Of a stretch of DNA of 64,000 nt, positions 9,496-17,204 are shown in pieces. The notes beneath the pieces are model-generated. The model was not told the origin of the DNA. It searched no databases and saw nothing but the letters and a program-made list of their open reading frames with translations. Position 1 is the first letter of the stretch; every line of letters begins with the position of its first letter. The stretch spans positions 124,001 through 188,000 of the forward strand of contig JACRCV010000091.1 of assembly GCA_016218825.1 (NCBI GenBank). The letters run 5' to 3'. Made by a program: the position numbers and the translations under genes. Source of the stretch: Deltaproteobacteria bacterium (GTDB taxonomy: Bacteria > Myxococcota > XYA12-FULL-58-9).

Positions 9496-9577
9496 GCTGT
9501 TGTTATCGCTGCAGAATGCGATCGAGTGCGGCTAAATTTCTGCCAGATTCCGGACAGATCCAGAGCCGCCTGCCCCT

Positions 9578-9638
9578 GAGAAGTGCCGGAGAAGTGCCTG
9601 GCACCTTTGCGGGCACCTTTGCGGGGCACCTTTGCGGG
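9578..9638 (+). repeat. REP-like GTGCC-T-GGCAC repeat cluster
   Basis: A compact array: GAGAAGTGCC twice, then three copies of a GCACCTTTGCGG unit, with an imperfect palindrome GTGCCTGGCAC at the junction. A sister array with the same head but a different tail unit lies at 28402-28472. The layout resembles repetitive extragenic palindromes mobilised by REP-associated transposases; no such transposase is in the window. Confidence 0.6.
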
Positions 9639-9689
9639 CGGCGGGCGCCGAAAATCTGCGACGGGCGGAAATCCGTGCTACCAAGTAGC

Positions 9690-10730
9690 ATGACCAACCA
9701 TCGCCAATTCGCCGCCGTTCTCGTGTTGTGCCTGATTGGCTCGCCGTCGGCGTTCGCCGCCGCCAAGAAGAAGCGGAAGCCGCCGAAGAAGCCCCCGGTA
9801 GCGGAGCAGCCGGTCACACCGCCGGCCGCCCCTGCCGAAACCCCGGCCGCGCCGCTACCGCCCGACGTCGCGGCACCCGCCGAGACTCCAGCGCCGGAGG
9901 CGAGCCCCGCGGCGGGCGTCGAAGGTGGCGACAAGGCCGAAGCGACACCCGCCGCCGGCGGCGAAGGGACCCCACCCTCGCCAACGCCGGCGGCAGGCAC
10001 TGACGCGAGCGGCCCGGGCGCTTTGGCCCCGGACACGTCAGCCGGAGCGCCACCGCCCGCACCAGAGACGCCACCGACTCCGACTCCGACCCCGGCTCCG
10101 ACGCCAACTCCACCGCCGCCGGCATCGGCGCCGATCGATGAGGCCGAGAGCACCCGTATCCGTTTCGGCGTGTCGGGCGGCCTGGGCACGTTCATTCCCG
10201 GGCCGATGGCCTGCTTCGGTCTCGACGCGCGGGTGGGGGCGCAGCTCGGCTCGCTCTTCGGCGTCTACGGCATCCTCGGCTATGACGCCGGCTTGTGGTT
10301 GAAGGCCAAGGCGTCTTCGAGCGGCGCGTCGGTGGGCGCGTCCGCGGTCGGGTTGACCTATGTCGGCGCGGTGGCGGAGGCGACGCTCGGTGACACGTTC
10401 TTTGTCGGCGCCGGGCCGCTCATCGCCAAGGGTGGCTGGACCTCGGTGAAGGAGTCGGCGAGCTCGAGCGGCGCGTCGCAGGAGGCCATGGTGGCGGGCG
10501 CCAAGTACATCCCGGGCGCCGACGTGCGTCTCGGCATCGGGCTCGGCGGCTCGACGGGCGGGCGGCGGCGCAACCAGTTCACCATCACGCTCGACGCCAA
10601 GGTGGTGTCGGCCCCGGTCACCGAGGTCAAACAGAGCGGCGGCACCGCGGGTGCCAGTCAGTCGGTGAACATCGGCAACCGCGTGATCGGCATCGCGCCG
10701 ATGTTGTTCTTCGGTTACGACGGCAAGTAG
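9690..10730 (+). CDS. Pro/Ala-rich protein with predicted outer-membrane barrel domain
   Basis: A 346-residue protein. The ATG used gives a clean signal peptide (FAAVLVLCLIGSPSAFA); the frame is open further upstream, but that part crosses the repeat cluster. After the signal come a Lys-rich patch (KKKRKPPKKPP) and a ~120-residue linker of Pro, Ala, Thr and Glu, typical of a periplasm-spanning or peptidoglycan-crossing segment. The last ~190 residues alternate Gly and hydrophobic residues (FGVSGGLGTFIPG, GVYGILGYDAGLW, FVGAGPLIAKGGW, IGIAPMLFFGYDGK), suggesting an outer-membrane beta-barrel. No specific family was recognised. Confidence 0.7.
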   Translation: MTNHRQFAAVLVLCLIGSPSAFAAAKKKRKPPKKPPVAEQPVTPPAAPAETPAAPLPPDVAAPAETPAPEASPAAGVEGGDKAEATPAAGGEGTPPSPTPAAGTDASGPGALAPDTSAGAPPPAPETPPTPTPTPAPTPTPPPPASAPIDEAESTRIRFGVSGGLGTFIPGPMACFGLDARVGAQLGSLFGVYGILGYDAGLWLKAKASSSGASVGASAVGLTYVGAVAEATLGDTFFVGAGPLIAKGGWTSVKESASSSGASQEAMVAGAKYIPGADVRLGIGLGGSTGGRRRNQFTITLDAKVVSAPVTEVKQSGGTAGASQSVNIGNRVIGIAPMLFFGYDGK

Positions 10731-10794
10731 GCGCCGATCTCTCGAGTCCTGCGCCGCGACTGCCGCGGCAAGTGCAGCGTGCCTTCGACCGCGC

Positions 10795-11121
10795 TCAGAG
10801 ACACTTCATCTTGCGGACCAGCTCGCCGATCAAATCGCGGGTGCGCGGGTGCTGGTGCGAGAAGCGCACGCCGATGCCGACGCCGGGCATGTGATGCGCG
10901 ACGATGCCGGAGGTCACGATCGGCTCGTCGACCAGCGGCCCGGTGATCGTGATGTCGACGCGCCGCCCTTCCATGATGCGGGCGCTCGTCACCACGAACA
11001 TGCCGCTGCGCGAGACGTCGATCGACTTGCCGCGGACGCCGTCGCCACCGACGCCGACCCGCAACGCGACGTCCAACGCCAACGAGTGTCGCAAGCTGCG
11101 TCTGCGGTCGGTGATCGACAT
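10795..11121 (-). CDS. PilZ domain protein
   Basis: A single-domain 108-residue protein with the two c-di-GMP-binding elements of PilZ: an Arg-rich start (RRRSLRHSL, the RxxxR motif) and DVSRSGMFV (the D/N-x-S-x-x-G motif) near residues 34-42. Beta-strand-like segments fill the rest, ending with VGIGVRFSHQHP. Such stand-alone PilZ proteins act as cytoplasmic c-di-GMP receptors that control motility, secretion or surface polymer production by protein contacts. It lies downstream of the folK operon after a 429-bp gap and is probably transcribed alone. Confidence 0.85.
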   Translation of the reverse strand: MSITDRRRSLRHSLALDVALRVGVGGDGVRGKSIDVSRSGMFVVTSARIMEGRRVDITITGPLVDEPIVTSGIVAHHMPGVGIGVRFSHQHPRTRDLIGELVRKMKCL

Positions 11122-11550
11122 CGTGCGATGGTTCTACACCGTGACCGAGATCACAGGCCAGGCCCCACGAGAGCCCCCCCATGAACGGATTGTCATAGAT
11201 GCGAAAACTTTGTAGCCGATCGCGCACCCACACGACATTCGTGTCACACTTTTGACGCGACGCATAACAGGGCGAAATCGCGGGCATCCCGGCCCCCGGG
11301 CTAATCTGCCGCGATCCCAATGGGTTGTGTTTCCTGCCATTTTTTCCCCTTGGGTGGCATGGGTGTTGCTCGACCAGGGGGTGTCGAAGTGGTCTATCCG
11401 CAGCCGTTCCCCGGGCGGGTAGGTTACTGAGACCGAGAAAGGACCTTGGGATTTAACCCCGGGGTCGCTCCTTCTCCTTGCGTGCGGGTCGTAGGGAAGC
11501 TCCCATCCCTACGACCCAACGCGAGGGAGCCCGAACGAACGACGACGCGG
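11122..11550. other. 429-bp gene-free stretch with several strong stem-loops
   Basis: No credible coding frame was seen. The stretch holds a run of predicted stem-loops: TGCCA/TGGCA at 11335-11359 enclosing CCC/GGG; GGTCT/AGACC at 11391-11434 enclosing TATCCGC/GCGGGTA; GACC..GGG/CCC..GGTC at 11442-11466; and the hairpin at 11480-11522. The density of pairing is unusual and may mark a structured small RNA or a long 3' leader. I could not match it to 6S, SRP RNA, RNase P, tmRNA or a known riboswitch by eye. Confidence 0.4.
11480..11522. terminator. Strong hairpin, likely terminator of the lysine/folK operon
   Basis: A perfect 12-bp stem (GGGTCGTAGGGA / TCCCTACGACCC) with an 8-base loop; a further GCGT/ACGC pairing extends the base. 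It begins about 29 bases past the folK stop codon, on the minus strand. There is no clear U-tract, which is common in GC-rich genomes, so termination is inferred from position and stem strength. Confidence 0.55.
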
Positions 11551-12102
11551 CTAACCGGGTGGACGGCGCCAGCCGGTGAGGCGGTACAGCACCCCGGCGT
11601 CGCGGTCGGCGAGCGCGGCGAGCAGCGCGCCCGCGCTTCTGCCGGTGTTCGGCACCGGCACTTCGGGATCGAGCTCGCACAGCGGCCGCAGGACGAAGGC
11701 GCGCCGCACGATCTCGGGATGCGGCACCACCAGCCCCGGCTCGTGGATGACGCGGTCGCCGTAGAGCAGGAGATCGAGATCGAGCGGCCGCGAACGCCAG
11801 CGCTCACCCCGCTCGCGGCCACCCTCGGCCTCGAGCGCGAGCAGCAGCTCGAGCAACGCGCGCGGCGAGAGCCGGGTCGTCGCCCGCGCGACGCTGTTCC
11901 AGTAATCGGGCACGTCTTCGTTGCAGCCCTCGGGCACGACCGCCGCGGTGCGAAACGCGGCCGCGACCTCTTCGACCTCGACGCCGCGGCTGCCGAGGGC
12001 CGCGAGCGCGACCCGGAACGCCTGCAGCACGTCCCCGAGGTTGCCGCCGAGGCCGATGTAGACCGTCACCGGCGCCGGCGCTTCTCCGACCGCTGTTGGC
12101 AC
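11551..12102 (-). CDS. folK: 2-amino-4-hydroxy-6-hydroxymethyldihydropteridine diphosphokinase
   Basis: Transfers pyrophosphate from ATP to 6-hydroxymethyl-7,8-dihydropterin, a cytoplasmic step in folate synthesis. The 183-residue protein has the family order: VYIGLGGNLGD at the start, RSRPLDLDLLLYGD in the middle (with the metal-binding Asp pair) and VVPHPEIVRRAFVLRPL near the C-terminal third. The start is a GTG. The gene begins nine bases after dapB and is probably the last gene of the LKR-SDH-dapB-folK transcription unit, followed by a strong hairpin. The C-terminal ~40 residues continue past the usual core. Confidence 0.93.
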   Translation of the reverse strand: MPTAVGEAPAPVTVYIGLGGNLGDVLQAFRVALAALGSRGVEVEEVAAAFRTAAVVPEGCNEDVPDYWNSVARATTRLSPRALLELLLALEAEGGRERGERWRSRPLDLDLLLYGDRVIHEPGLVVPHPEIVRRAFVLRPLCELDPEVPVPNTGRSAGALLAALADRDAGVLYRLTGWRRPPG

Positions 12103-12111
12103 CCGCGACCC

Positions 12112-12906
12112 CTATGCCGGCGGCTTGGCGCGGCCGACGACGTCCCGCATCCCGTAGAGCCCGGGCGGCGCCTGCCGCAGCCAGTCCATCGCGGTGAGGG
12201 CGCCCTGCGCGAAGATCACCGACGAGCTCGCCCGATGCGTGAGCTCGAGCCGCTCCCCGTGCCCCAAGAACAACACCGTGTGCTCGCCGGCGACGTCGCC
12301 GCCGCGAACCGCCGCGACCCCGAGCGCGGACGCCGACCGCGGCCCGGTGATCCCGTGACGCGAGTGCTCTTCGACCAGCTCCGGCCGGGCCTCGCGCACC
12401 GCCGCCGCGAGCGCCAGCGCCGTGCCGGAGGGCGCATCCTTCTTGTGCTTGTGGTGCAGCTCGACGAGCTCGACGTCGAAGCCCGCGCCGAGTCGACGCG
12501 CCGCGGCGCCGACGAGCTCCAAGAGCACGTTGACGCCGATGCTCAAGTTCGCGGCCGCGAGCACCGGAATCGCCGCCGCGGCTCTGGCGAGGGCTTCCTG
12601 ATCCGCGGCGCCGAGCGCCGTCGAGCCCACGAGGTACGGCAAGCCCAGCGCCGCGCAGCGCGCCGCCACGATCGTGCAGGCCGCCGGGGCCGCGAAGTCA
12701 ATCACCCCGTCCACCCCACCGAAGGCGACGCTCAGATCGGCGGTGACCAGCACCCCGTCCAGGGCCGGCTGCGGCACCACGCCGGCGCGCTCGACGCCGG
12801 TGACGACGACGTAGCGGCCGTCCGCGCGGCAGACGTCGACGAGCTGCCGCCCCATCCGACCGGCGACCCCGATGACGCACAGACGCGTGGGCCGGGCGGC
12901 GCTCAC
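12112..12906 (-). CDS. dapB: 4-hydroxy-tetrahydrodipicolinate reductase
   Basis: NAD(P)H-dependent reductase of the diaminopimelate/lysine pathway. The 264-residue protein starts with a Rossmann nucleotide-binding motif (VIGVAGRMGRQL), has the cofactor-domain segment VDGVIDFAAP and carries the hallmark catalytic motif ELHHKHKKDAPSGTAL (His-His-x-x-Lys-x-Asp-x-Pro-Ser-Gly-Thr-Ala). The start is a GTG with a weak ribosome-binding site. It sits 43 bases after the saccharopine dehydrogenase gene and just before folK. A lysine-biosynthesis gene in the same unit as lysine-degradation enzymes is unexpected. Confidence 0.95.
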   Translation of the reverse strand: MSAARPTRLCVIGVAGRMGRQLVDVCRADGRYVVVTGVERAGVVPQPALDGVLVTADLSVAFGGVDGVIDFAAPAACTIVAARCAALGLPYLVGSTALGAADQEALARAAAAIPVLAAANLSIGVNVLLELVGAAARRLGAGFDVELVELHHKHKKDAPSGTALALAAAVREARPELVEEHSRHGITGPRSASALGVAAVRGGDVAGEHTVLFLGHGERLELTHRASSSVIFAQGALTAMDWLRQAPPGLYGMRDVVGRAKPPA

Positions 12907-12949
12907 GACCGGGGTCCGCGACAGGTTGTCAGACAGGCAGACATCGGGC

Positions 12950-14269
12950 TCACAGCGCCTCGCGCTTCTCTTTGCACTCTATGCCGAGATGCGCGAGCTC
13001 GTCGAGGATCGGCAGGTAGAGCTCGGGAATGAGCGGCCGCAACACCCCGGTCGCCTCGAGCCGCCCCTCGAGGAGCATGCGGGCGCTGATCGCCGCCGGC
13101 AGCGACACGGTGCGCGCCATCGACGAATCGCCGCGCTTCTGCCCGAAGTCGACGAGCGTCGAGGTGACGCGCTCGCGCGCGCCGCGCTCGCCCTCGATGC
13201 GGAAGTCGTGGACCATCACCAGCATGTCGCGCTCGCCGGGGCGGTAGCTGAGCTTCTCGATCATCAGGTGCGCGAGGGCGTCGAGCGGCGAGATCTGCGG
13301 CGCGCTCAGGCGCCGGTCGCCGAGCATCCCCAGCCAGCGGAGCGCGGTGACCGGCAGCGCCAGCGGGTGGATCCCGAGCCGCGCCGCGACCGCCGCCGCC
13401 AGCGCCTGCCGCGGCTTGATCCCGAGCACCTTGCGCAACAGCCAGCTGTAGGTCTTGCCGCGCGCCCGGTGCAGGTCGAGCTCGAGGAGGCCGAGCTTGC
13501 GGAAGCTGTAGAAGATGTCGCACCAGCCGACGTTGCGCAGCGTGCCGCGGAACATCGTGTCGATGCCGTTCAAGCCGTAGGCGTCGATGTAGGCGATCGA
13601 ATCGCGGTTCGGATAGGCCTCGAAGAAGCCGACGCCTTCGACCGGGAACATCTGCATGTCGCGGAACAGATCCGCCGGCGGGACGTCGACGCGGCGACCG
13701 TCCAAGAGATAGCTGGCGCCGTTGCGCGCCGCGAGCAGCACGCCGCGCGGCGCCCACGAGAACTTGTAGCCGAAGGGGTTGTCGTTGGCCTCCGGCGCCG
13801 GCAGGCCGCCGCAGTACGAGCGGAACGCCACCACCTTGGCGCGGCGTTTGCGGGCGGCGTCGATGACCCGCATCGCCGACATGTGATCGATCCCGGGATC
13901 GACGCCGACCTCGTTGACGAGCGCGACGCCGGCGGCGCGCGCCGCTCTGTCGTGCTCCTGCATCGCCGGGGAGACGTACGAGGTGGTCACCATGTGCTTG
14001 CGATGCGCGACGCAGTGCTTGGCGACCGCGGGGTGATAGCCGAAGGGCAGCAAGCTCACCGTCAGATCGGCGTCCGCCACCATGGCGCCGAGCGCGGCGT
14101 CGTCCTCGACGTTCAAGTACACCGCGCGGCCGTGCGGCCGGTTGCCGACCAGCGCCCGGGCGCGGTCGACGAGCAAGGTCGCGACCACGACCTCGATCTT
14201 GGCGTCGAGCAGGTAACGGATCAGCGGCCCGGCGACCAGACCCGAGCCCAACACCAACACCCGTTTCAT
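12950..14269 (-). CDS. Saccharopine dehydrogenase, AASS C-terminal-domain type
   Basis: The 439-residue protein matches, from end to end, the saccharopine dehydrogenase half of the bifunctional animal/plant enzyme AASS (LKR/SDH). Shared features are a Rossmann start VLVLGSGLVAGPLIRYL, LTVSLLPFGYHPAVAK, VTTSYVSPAM, GVDPGIDHM, SYCGGLPAPEANDNP and YKFSWAPRGVL. It would oxidise saccharopine to glutamate and aminoadipate semialdehyde. GAGGAGGT precedes the ATG. The partner lysine-ketoglutarate reductase is encoded only 25 bases upstream on the same strand, so the two activities fused in eukaryotes are adjacent genes here. Direction and cofactor (NAD+) are inferred from the family. Confidence 0.9.
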   Translation of the reverse strand: MKRVLVLGSGLVAGPLIRYLLDAKIEVVVATLLVDRARALVGNRPHGRAVYLNVEDDAALGAMVADADLTVSLLPFGYHPAVAKHCVAHRKHMVTTSYVSPAMQEHDRAARAAGVALVNEVGVDPGIDHMSAMRVIDAARKRRAKVVAFRSYCGGLPAPEANDNPFGYKFSWAPRGVLLAARNGASYLLDGRRVDVPPADLFRDMQMFPVEGVGFFEAYPNRDSIAYIDAYGLNGIDTMFRGTLRNVGWCDIFYSFRKLGLLELDLHRARGKTYSWLLRKVLGIKPRQALAAAVAARLGIHPLALPVTALRWLGMLGDRRLSAPQISPLDALAHLMIEKLSYRPGERDMLVMVHDFRIEGERGARERVTSTLVDFGQKRGDSSMARTVSLPAAISARMLLEGRLEATGVLRPLIPELYLPILDELAHLGIECKEKREAL

Positions 14270-14294
14270 CAGACCTCCTCGGGCGGCCGGCGGC

Positions 14295-15626
14295 TCAGCG
14301 GCGCGCGCGCGCGCGCTCGAGGTGCAAGCGCAGGTAGTGAAACCTCGGCGTCAGCGCACCGCGGTGCACGACCACCGCCCGCTTCAACGCGTCCGGCAGG
14401 TCGAGCGCGTCGAAGTCGACCGACCAGTCGGCCGCCGCCATGTCGGCGACGAAGCCGAAGAGCATCTCGCTGAAGTGCTCCGACGCCTCGCGCGGCAGCT
14501 CGCACGGCAGGTTGTCGACCGCGAGGATGACCGGGCCGTCGCCTTCGACCCCGAGCGCCACCTGGTCGGTCGCCGGATCGTAGACGTAGCACGGCGCCTC
14601 GGGCTCGGCGGCGTGCAAGTTGACCTCGATGCTGCCCTCGGTGTCGCAGCTGATGTCGCCGATGACCCGCAGCCGCGGCCGCTTGCCCTTGCCGTAGGTG
14701 CGCTTGACCCAGTCGCGGGTCACGAGGCGCGGGTAGCGCGACTCCCAGTAGATGGTGTTCACCAGCACGTCGAGGTGCGGCAGGTGGCGCTCGAAGGTGC
14801 CGCGGTAGCGCTCCGGGTGTTGATAATAGTCAGCCAGCTCGAAGCGCGTGCCGGCCGTGGTCGGCTCGACCATGTCGCTCTCTTTGAAGATCACCTTGAT
14901 GAACGGCGCCGACGGGCTCGACACCTGGGCCGCGGCGTCCGGCAGGTCCGCGACCTCGCACTCCGAGACCGGCAGGCAGTCGAGGATCTCCTGACAGCCG
15001 CGCGACACGTTGCCGTAGCCCGAGATCCCGATCACCAGCGGCCCGACCCGCTCGTCCGGCCGCTGCCGCAACATCTGCCCGCCCACCTGCTTCAGATGGG
15101 CGCGGGCGTCGGCGAGATCGCGGTACTCGTAGGCGCGCCGCACCTCGGCGAGCGGCGTCACCAGGCCGTCGTGCCGCAGCCTCTGCCCCAGGCACCAGAG
15201 GGTGTCGATCATCCCGGCGTGGCCGGCGTCGACCCCGAAGAACACCAGGCGGCGGTTGCCGGCGTCGGTGATCTTCTCGTAGTCGACGAGCGTGCAGCCG
15301 AGCTCCAAGAGACGCTCGAGCATCGGCATGTTGTGCGCCTGGCCCTTGATCACGTGCGCGAAGAACACGTAGGTCGTACCGCGCTCGAAGAGCGCCAGCG
15401 GCACCTCTTTGACCGCGATCACCACCGACGCCGGGCTCAGGTCCTCGCTGACCTCGGCGCCCTTGGCGTGGTACTCGTCGTCGGTAAATACCCGGATCGG
15501 CGACGGCTGCACGATCACCCGCGCCCCGGTGCGCTCTCTGAGCCGCGCCACGGCGTCCGGCGACAGCGGCACGCGCCGCTCCCATTTGTTCTTATCTTCT
15601 CTGCGGATACCAATGACGGCGGCCAC
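14295..15626 (-). CDS. Lysine-ketoglutarate reductase, AASS N-terminal-domain type
   Basis: The 443-residue protein corresponds to the lysine:2-oxoglutarate reductase half of AASS, which condenses lysine with 2-oxoglutarate into saccharopine. Diagnostic stretches are GIRREDKNKWERRVPLSP (AlaDH/PNT-type N-domain), LVDYEKITDAGNRRLVFFG, ISGYGNVSRGCQEILD (Rossmann part), YYQHPERY, NTIYWESRYPRL, GDISCDTEGSIE and DNLPCELPREASEHF. The frame is open far upstream, but the GTG used is preceded by GAGGG at good spacing and starts exactly where the homology starts. It is probably the first gene of the unit with SDH, dapB and folK. Confidence 0.9.
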   Translation of the reverse strand: MAAVIGIRREDKNKWERRVPLSPDAVARLRERTGARVIVQPSPIRVFTDDEYHAKGAEVSEDLSPASVVIAVKEVPLALFERGTTYVFFAHVIKGQAHNMPMLERLLELGCTLVDYEKITDAGNRRLVFFGVDAGHAGMIDTLWCLGQRLRHDGLVTPLAEVRRAYEYRDLADARAHLKQVGGQMLRQRPDERVGPLVIGISGYGNVSRGCQEILDCLPVSECEVADLPDAAAQVSSPSAPFIKVIFKESDMVEPTTAGTRFELADYYQHPERYRGTFERHLPHLDVLVNTIYWESRYPRLVTRDWVKRTYGKGKRPRLRVIGDISCDTEGSIEVNLHAAEPEAPCYVYDPATDQVALGVEGDGPVILAVDNLPCELPREASEHFSEMLFGFVADMAAADWSVDFDALDLPDALKRAVVVHRGALTPRFHYLRLHLERARARR

Positions 15627-15760
15627 GGGGATGCCCTCGCAAGAATTCGTCGGCCCGAGCTCCGGTTGACGCGATTGGCGGTACGACTTCGACTTTTGCC
15701 GCAACCTAGAAGCGCGCTCGGCCCGAGTCAAGCGCCGCCTGCTGCCCGGCGCACCGGGTC

Positions 15761-16453
15761 TCAGACGCCGCGTTGGCGCGCGCCGTACAGGATCTTGTGC
15801 AGCTGCAGCTGCAGGCGCACCGGCAGGCGGTCCTCGAGGATCCACGCCGCGAGCAGCTCCGGCGCCAAGGCGCCGTGCACCGCGCCGAAGAGCACGGTGC
15901 AGCGCTCGTCGAGGCGGTGCTCGCGCACCAGGCGCCGCGCCCACTCGTAGTCACCGCGGCCGGCGAGCACCAGCTTGAGCTCGTCGGTCTTCGCGAGCCG
16001 CTCGAGGTTCTGCATCCGGTTGCGGCGGGCTTCGCCCGAGGACGGCGCCTTCAGATCGACGATCTTGACGACGCGCGGATCGACGGCCGCGAGCTCGAGG
16101 CTGCCGTTGGTCTCGAGCAGCACCGTCAGCCCGGCGTCGCACAACCGGCTGAGCAGCACCGGCACCGCCGGCTGCAACAGCGGCTCGCCCCCGGTCACCT
16201 CGATGAGCGGCAGGCCGAGCGCCGACAGACGGCTCATGACCGCGTCGACGCTCAGCCGCGCGCCGCCCTCGTAAGCATAGGTGGTGTCGCAGTAGGTGCA
16301 GCGCAGGTTGCAGCCGGTGACGCGCACGAAGCCGCACGGCCGGCCGGCGTAGGTCGACTCGCCTTGGATCGACGCGAAGATCTCGCTGACCAGGAGAGTA
16401 TCCGGCGGCAAATCACAGAGCGGCCGGAGCCGCGCTTGCCTGGTTCGAGACAT
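15761..16453 (-). CDS. queE: 7-carboxy-7-deazaguanine synthase (radical SAM)
   Basis: Converts 6-carboxytetrahydropterin to 7-carboxy-7-deazaguanine in the queuosine/7-deazapurine pathway. The 230-residue protein has the radical SAM motif C48-x3-C52-x2-C55 (CNLRCTYCDT), preceded by the QueE signature SEIFASIQGESTYAGRPCGFVRVTGC. The SAM-binding VTGGEPLLQ and VLLETNGS follow. The ATG is placed where the homology begins. It lies 134 bases upstream of the lysine-ketoglutarate reductase gene, same strand, and diverges from the nucleoside kinase with 90 bases between. No other queuosine gene (queC, queD, queF, tgt) is in the window. Confidence 0.92.
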   Translation of the reverse strand: MSRTRQARLRPLCDLPPDTLLVSEIFASIQGESTYAGRPCGFVRVTGCNLRCTYCDTTYAYEGGARLSVDAVMSRLSALGLPLIEVTGGEPLLQPAVPVLLSRLCDAGLTVLLETNGSLELAAVDPRVVKIVDLKAPSSGEARRNRMQNLERLAKTDELKLVLAGRGDYEWARRLVREHRLDERCTVLFGAVHGALAPELLAAWILEDRLPVRLQLQLHKILYGARQRGV

Positions 16454-16543
16454 CCGCACCGCGCCTTGGCGGCAGACCCTAGGAGCGGCGCTCGGCATCG
16501 TCAAGGCTTTGCTTCGGCCAACGCGATTGGTGTAGACCGGGGC

Positions 16544-17170
16544 ATGACCTCCAAGCGCTTCGTCGCGCTCGCCGGCAACATCGGCTCGGGCAAGACCACG
16601 GTGGCGAAGCTCGTGAGCCGGCGCTTCGGTTACGAGCTCTTCGACGAGCCGGTGATCGACAATCGCTTCCTGCGCCACTACTACGGCGACATGCGGCGCT
16701 GGTCGTTCACGCTGCAGCTGGAGTTCCTGATCAAGCGCGTCCAGCACCACGAGCTCATCCAAACGGTGCCGAAGAGCTGCATCCAGGACCGGACGCTGAT
16801 CGAGGACCCCGAGATCTTCGCCAAGTACCTGCACGGCCTCGGGCACATGACCGACGACGAGCTCCAGCTCTACCTGGAATACTTCGAGCGCTTGAACCGC
16901 GGCGTCCGCCAGCCGGATCGGGTGATCTACCTGCAGTGCCACGACACCGAGACCCTGTTGAAGCGCATCGGCGCTCGGGGCCGCAAGGAAGAGGCGGGCA
17001 TCGGCGGCGACTTTCTCGCCGGCCTGAACGGTTACTACCTGGCGCTGCCGGCGGTGCTGAAGTCGAAGTACGGCATCGACACCATGATCTTCGACGTGAC
17101 CCACTTCGACGTCCACGACGCCGCGCAGGCCGACGCCTTCCTGGCGCTCGCCGAGGCCTTCTTGCGCTGA
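16544..17170 (+). CDS. Deoxynucleoside kinase family protein
   Basis: A 208-residue P-loop kinase of the dCK/dGK/TK2-like family, which phosphorylates deoxynucleosides for salvage in the cytoplasm. Visible are the P-loop GNIGSGKT (residues 11-18), the substrate-binding FDEPVIDNRFL, the DR motif in QDRTLIEDPEIF and a lid-type Arg segment (KRIGARGRKEE). The family's usual length is 200-240 residues. It is divergent from queE and followed 34 bases later by the lysine-dehydrogenase-like gene. The exact nucleoside used cannot be read from sequence. Confidence 0.88.
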   Translation: MTSKRFVALAGNIGSGKTTVAKLVSRRFGYELFDEPVIDNRFLRHYYGDMRRWSFTLQLEFLIKRVQHHELIQTVPKSCIQDRTLIEDPEIFAKYLHGLGHMTDDELQLYLEYFERLNRGVRQPDRVIYLQCHDTETLLKRIGARGRKEEAGIGGDFLAGLNGYYLALPAVLKSKYGIDTMIFDVTHFDVHDAAQADAFLALAEAFLR

Positions 17171-17204
17171 CGCCCTGCGGCGTCACACCGACACCGAGGG
17201 AGTC

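Noticed and set aside
9516-9689. Upstream extension of the barrel-domain gene across the repeat array
   Set aside because: The extension lies on the REP-like repeat; the inner ATG gives a normal signal peptide.
11122-11550. Calling the structured gap a 6S RNA, SRP RNA or riboswitch
   Set aside because: No signature sequence of these families could be matched by eye.
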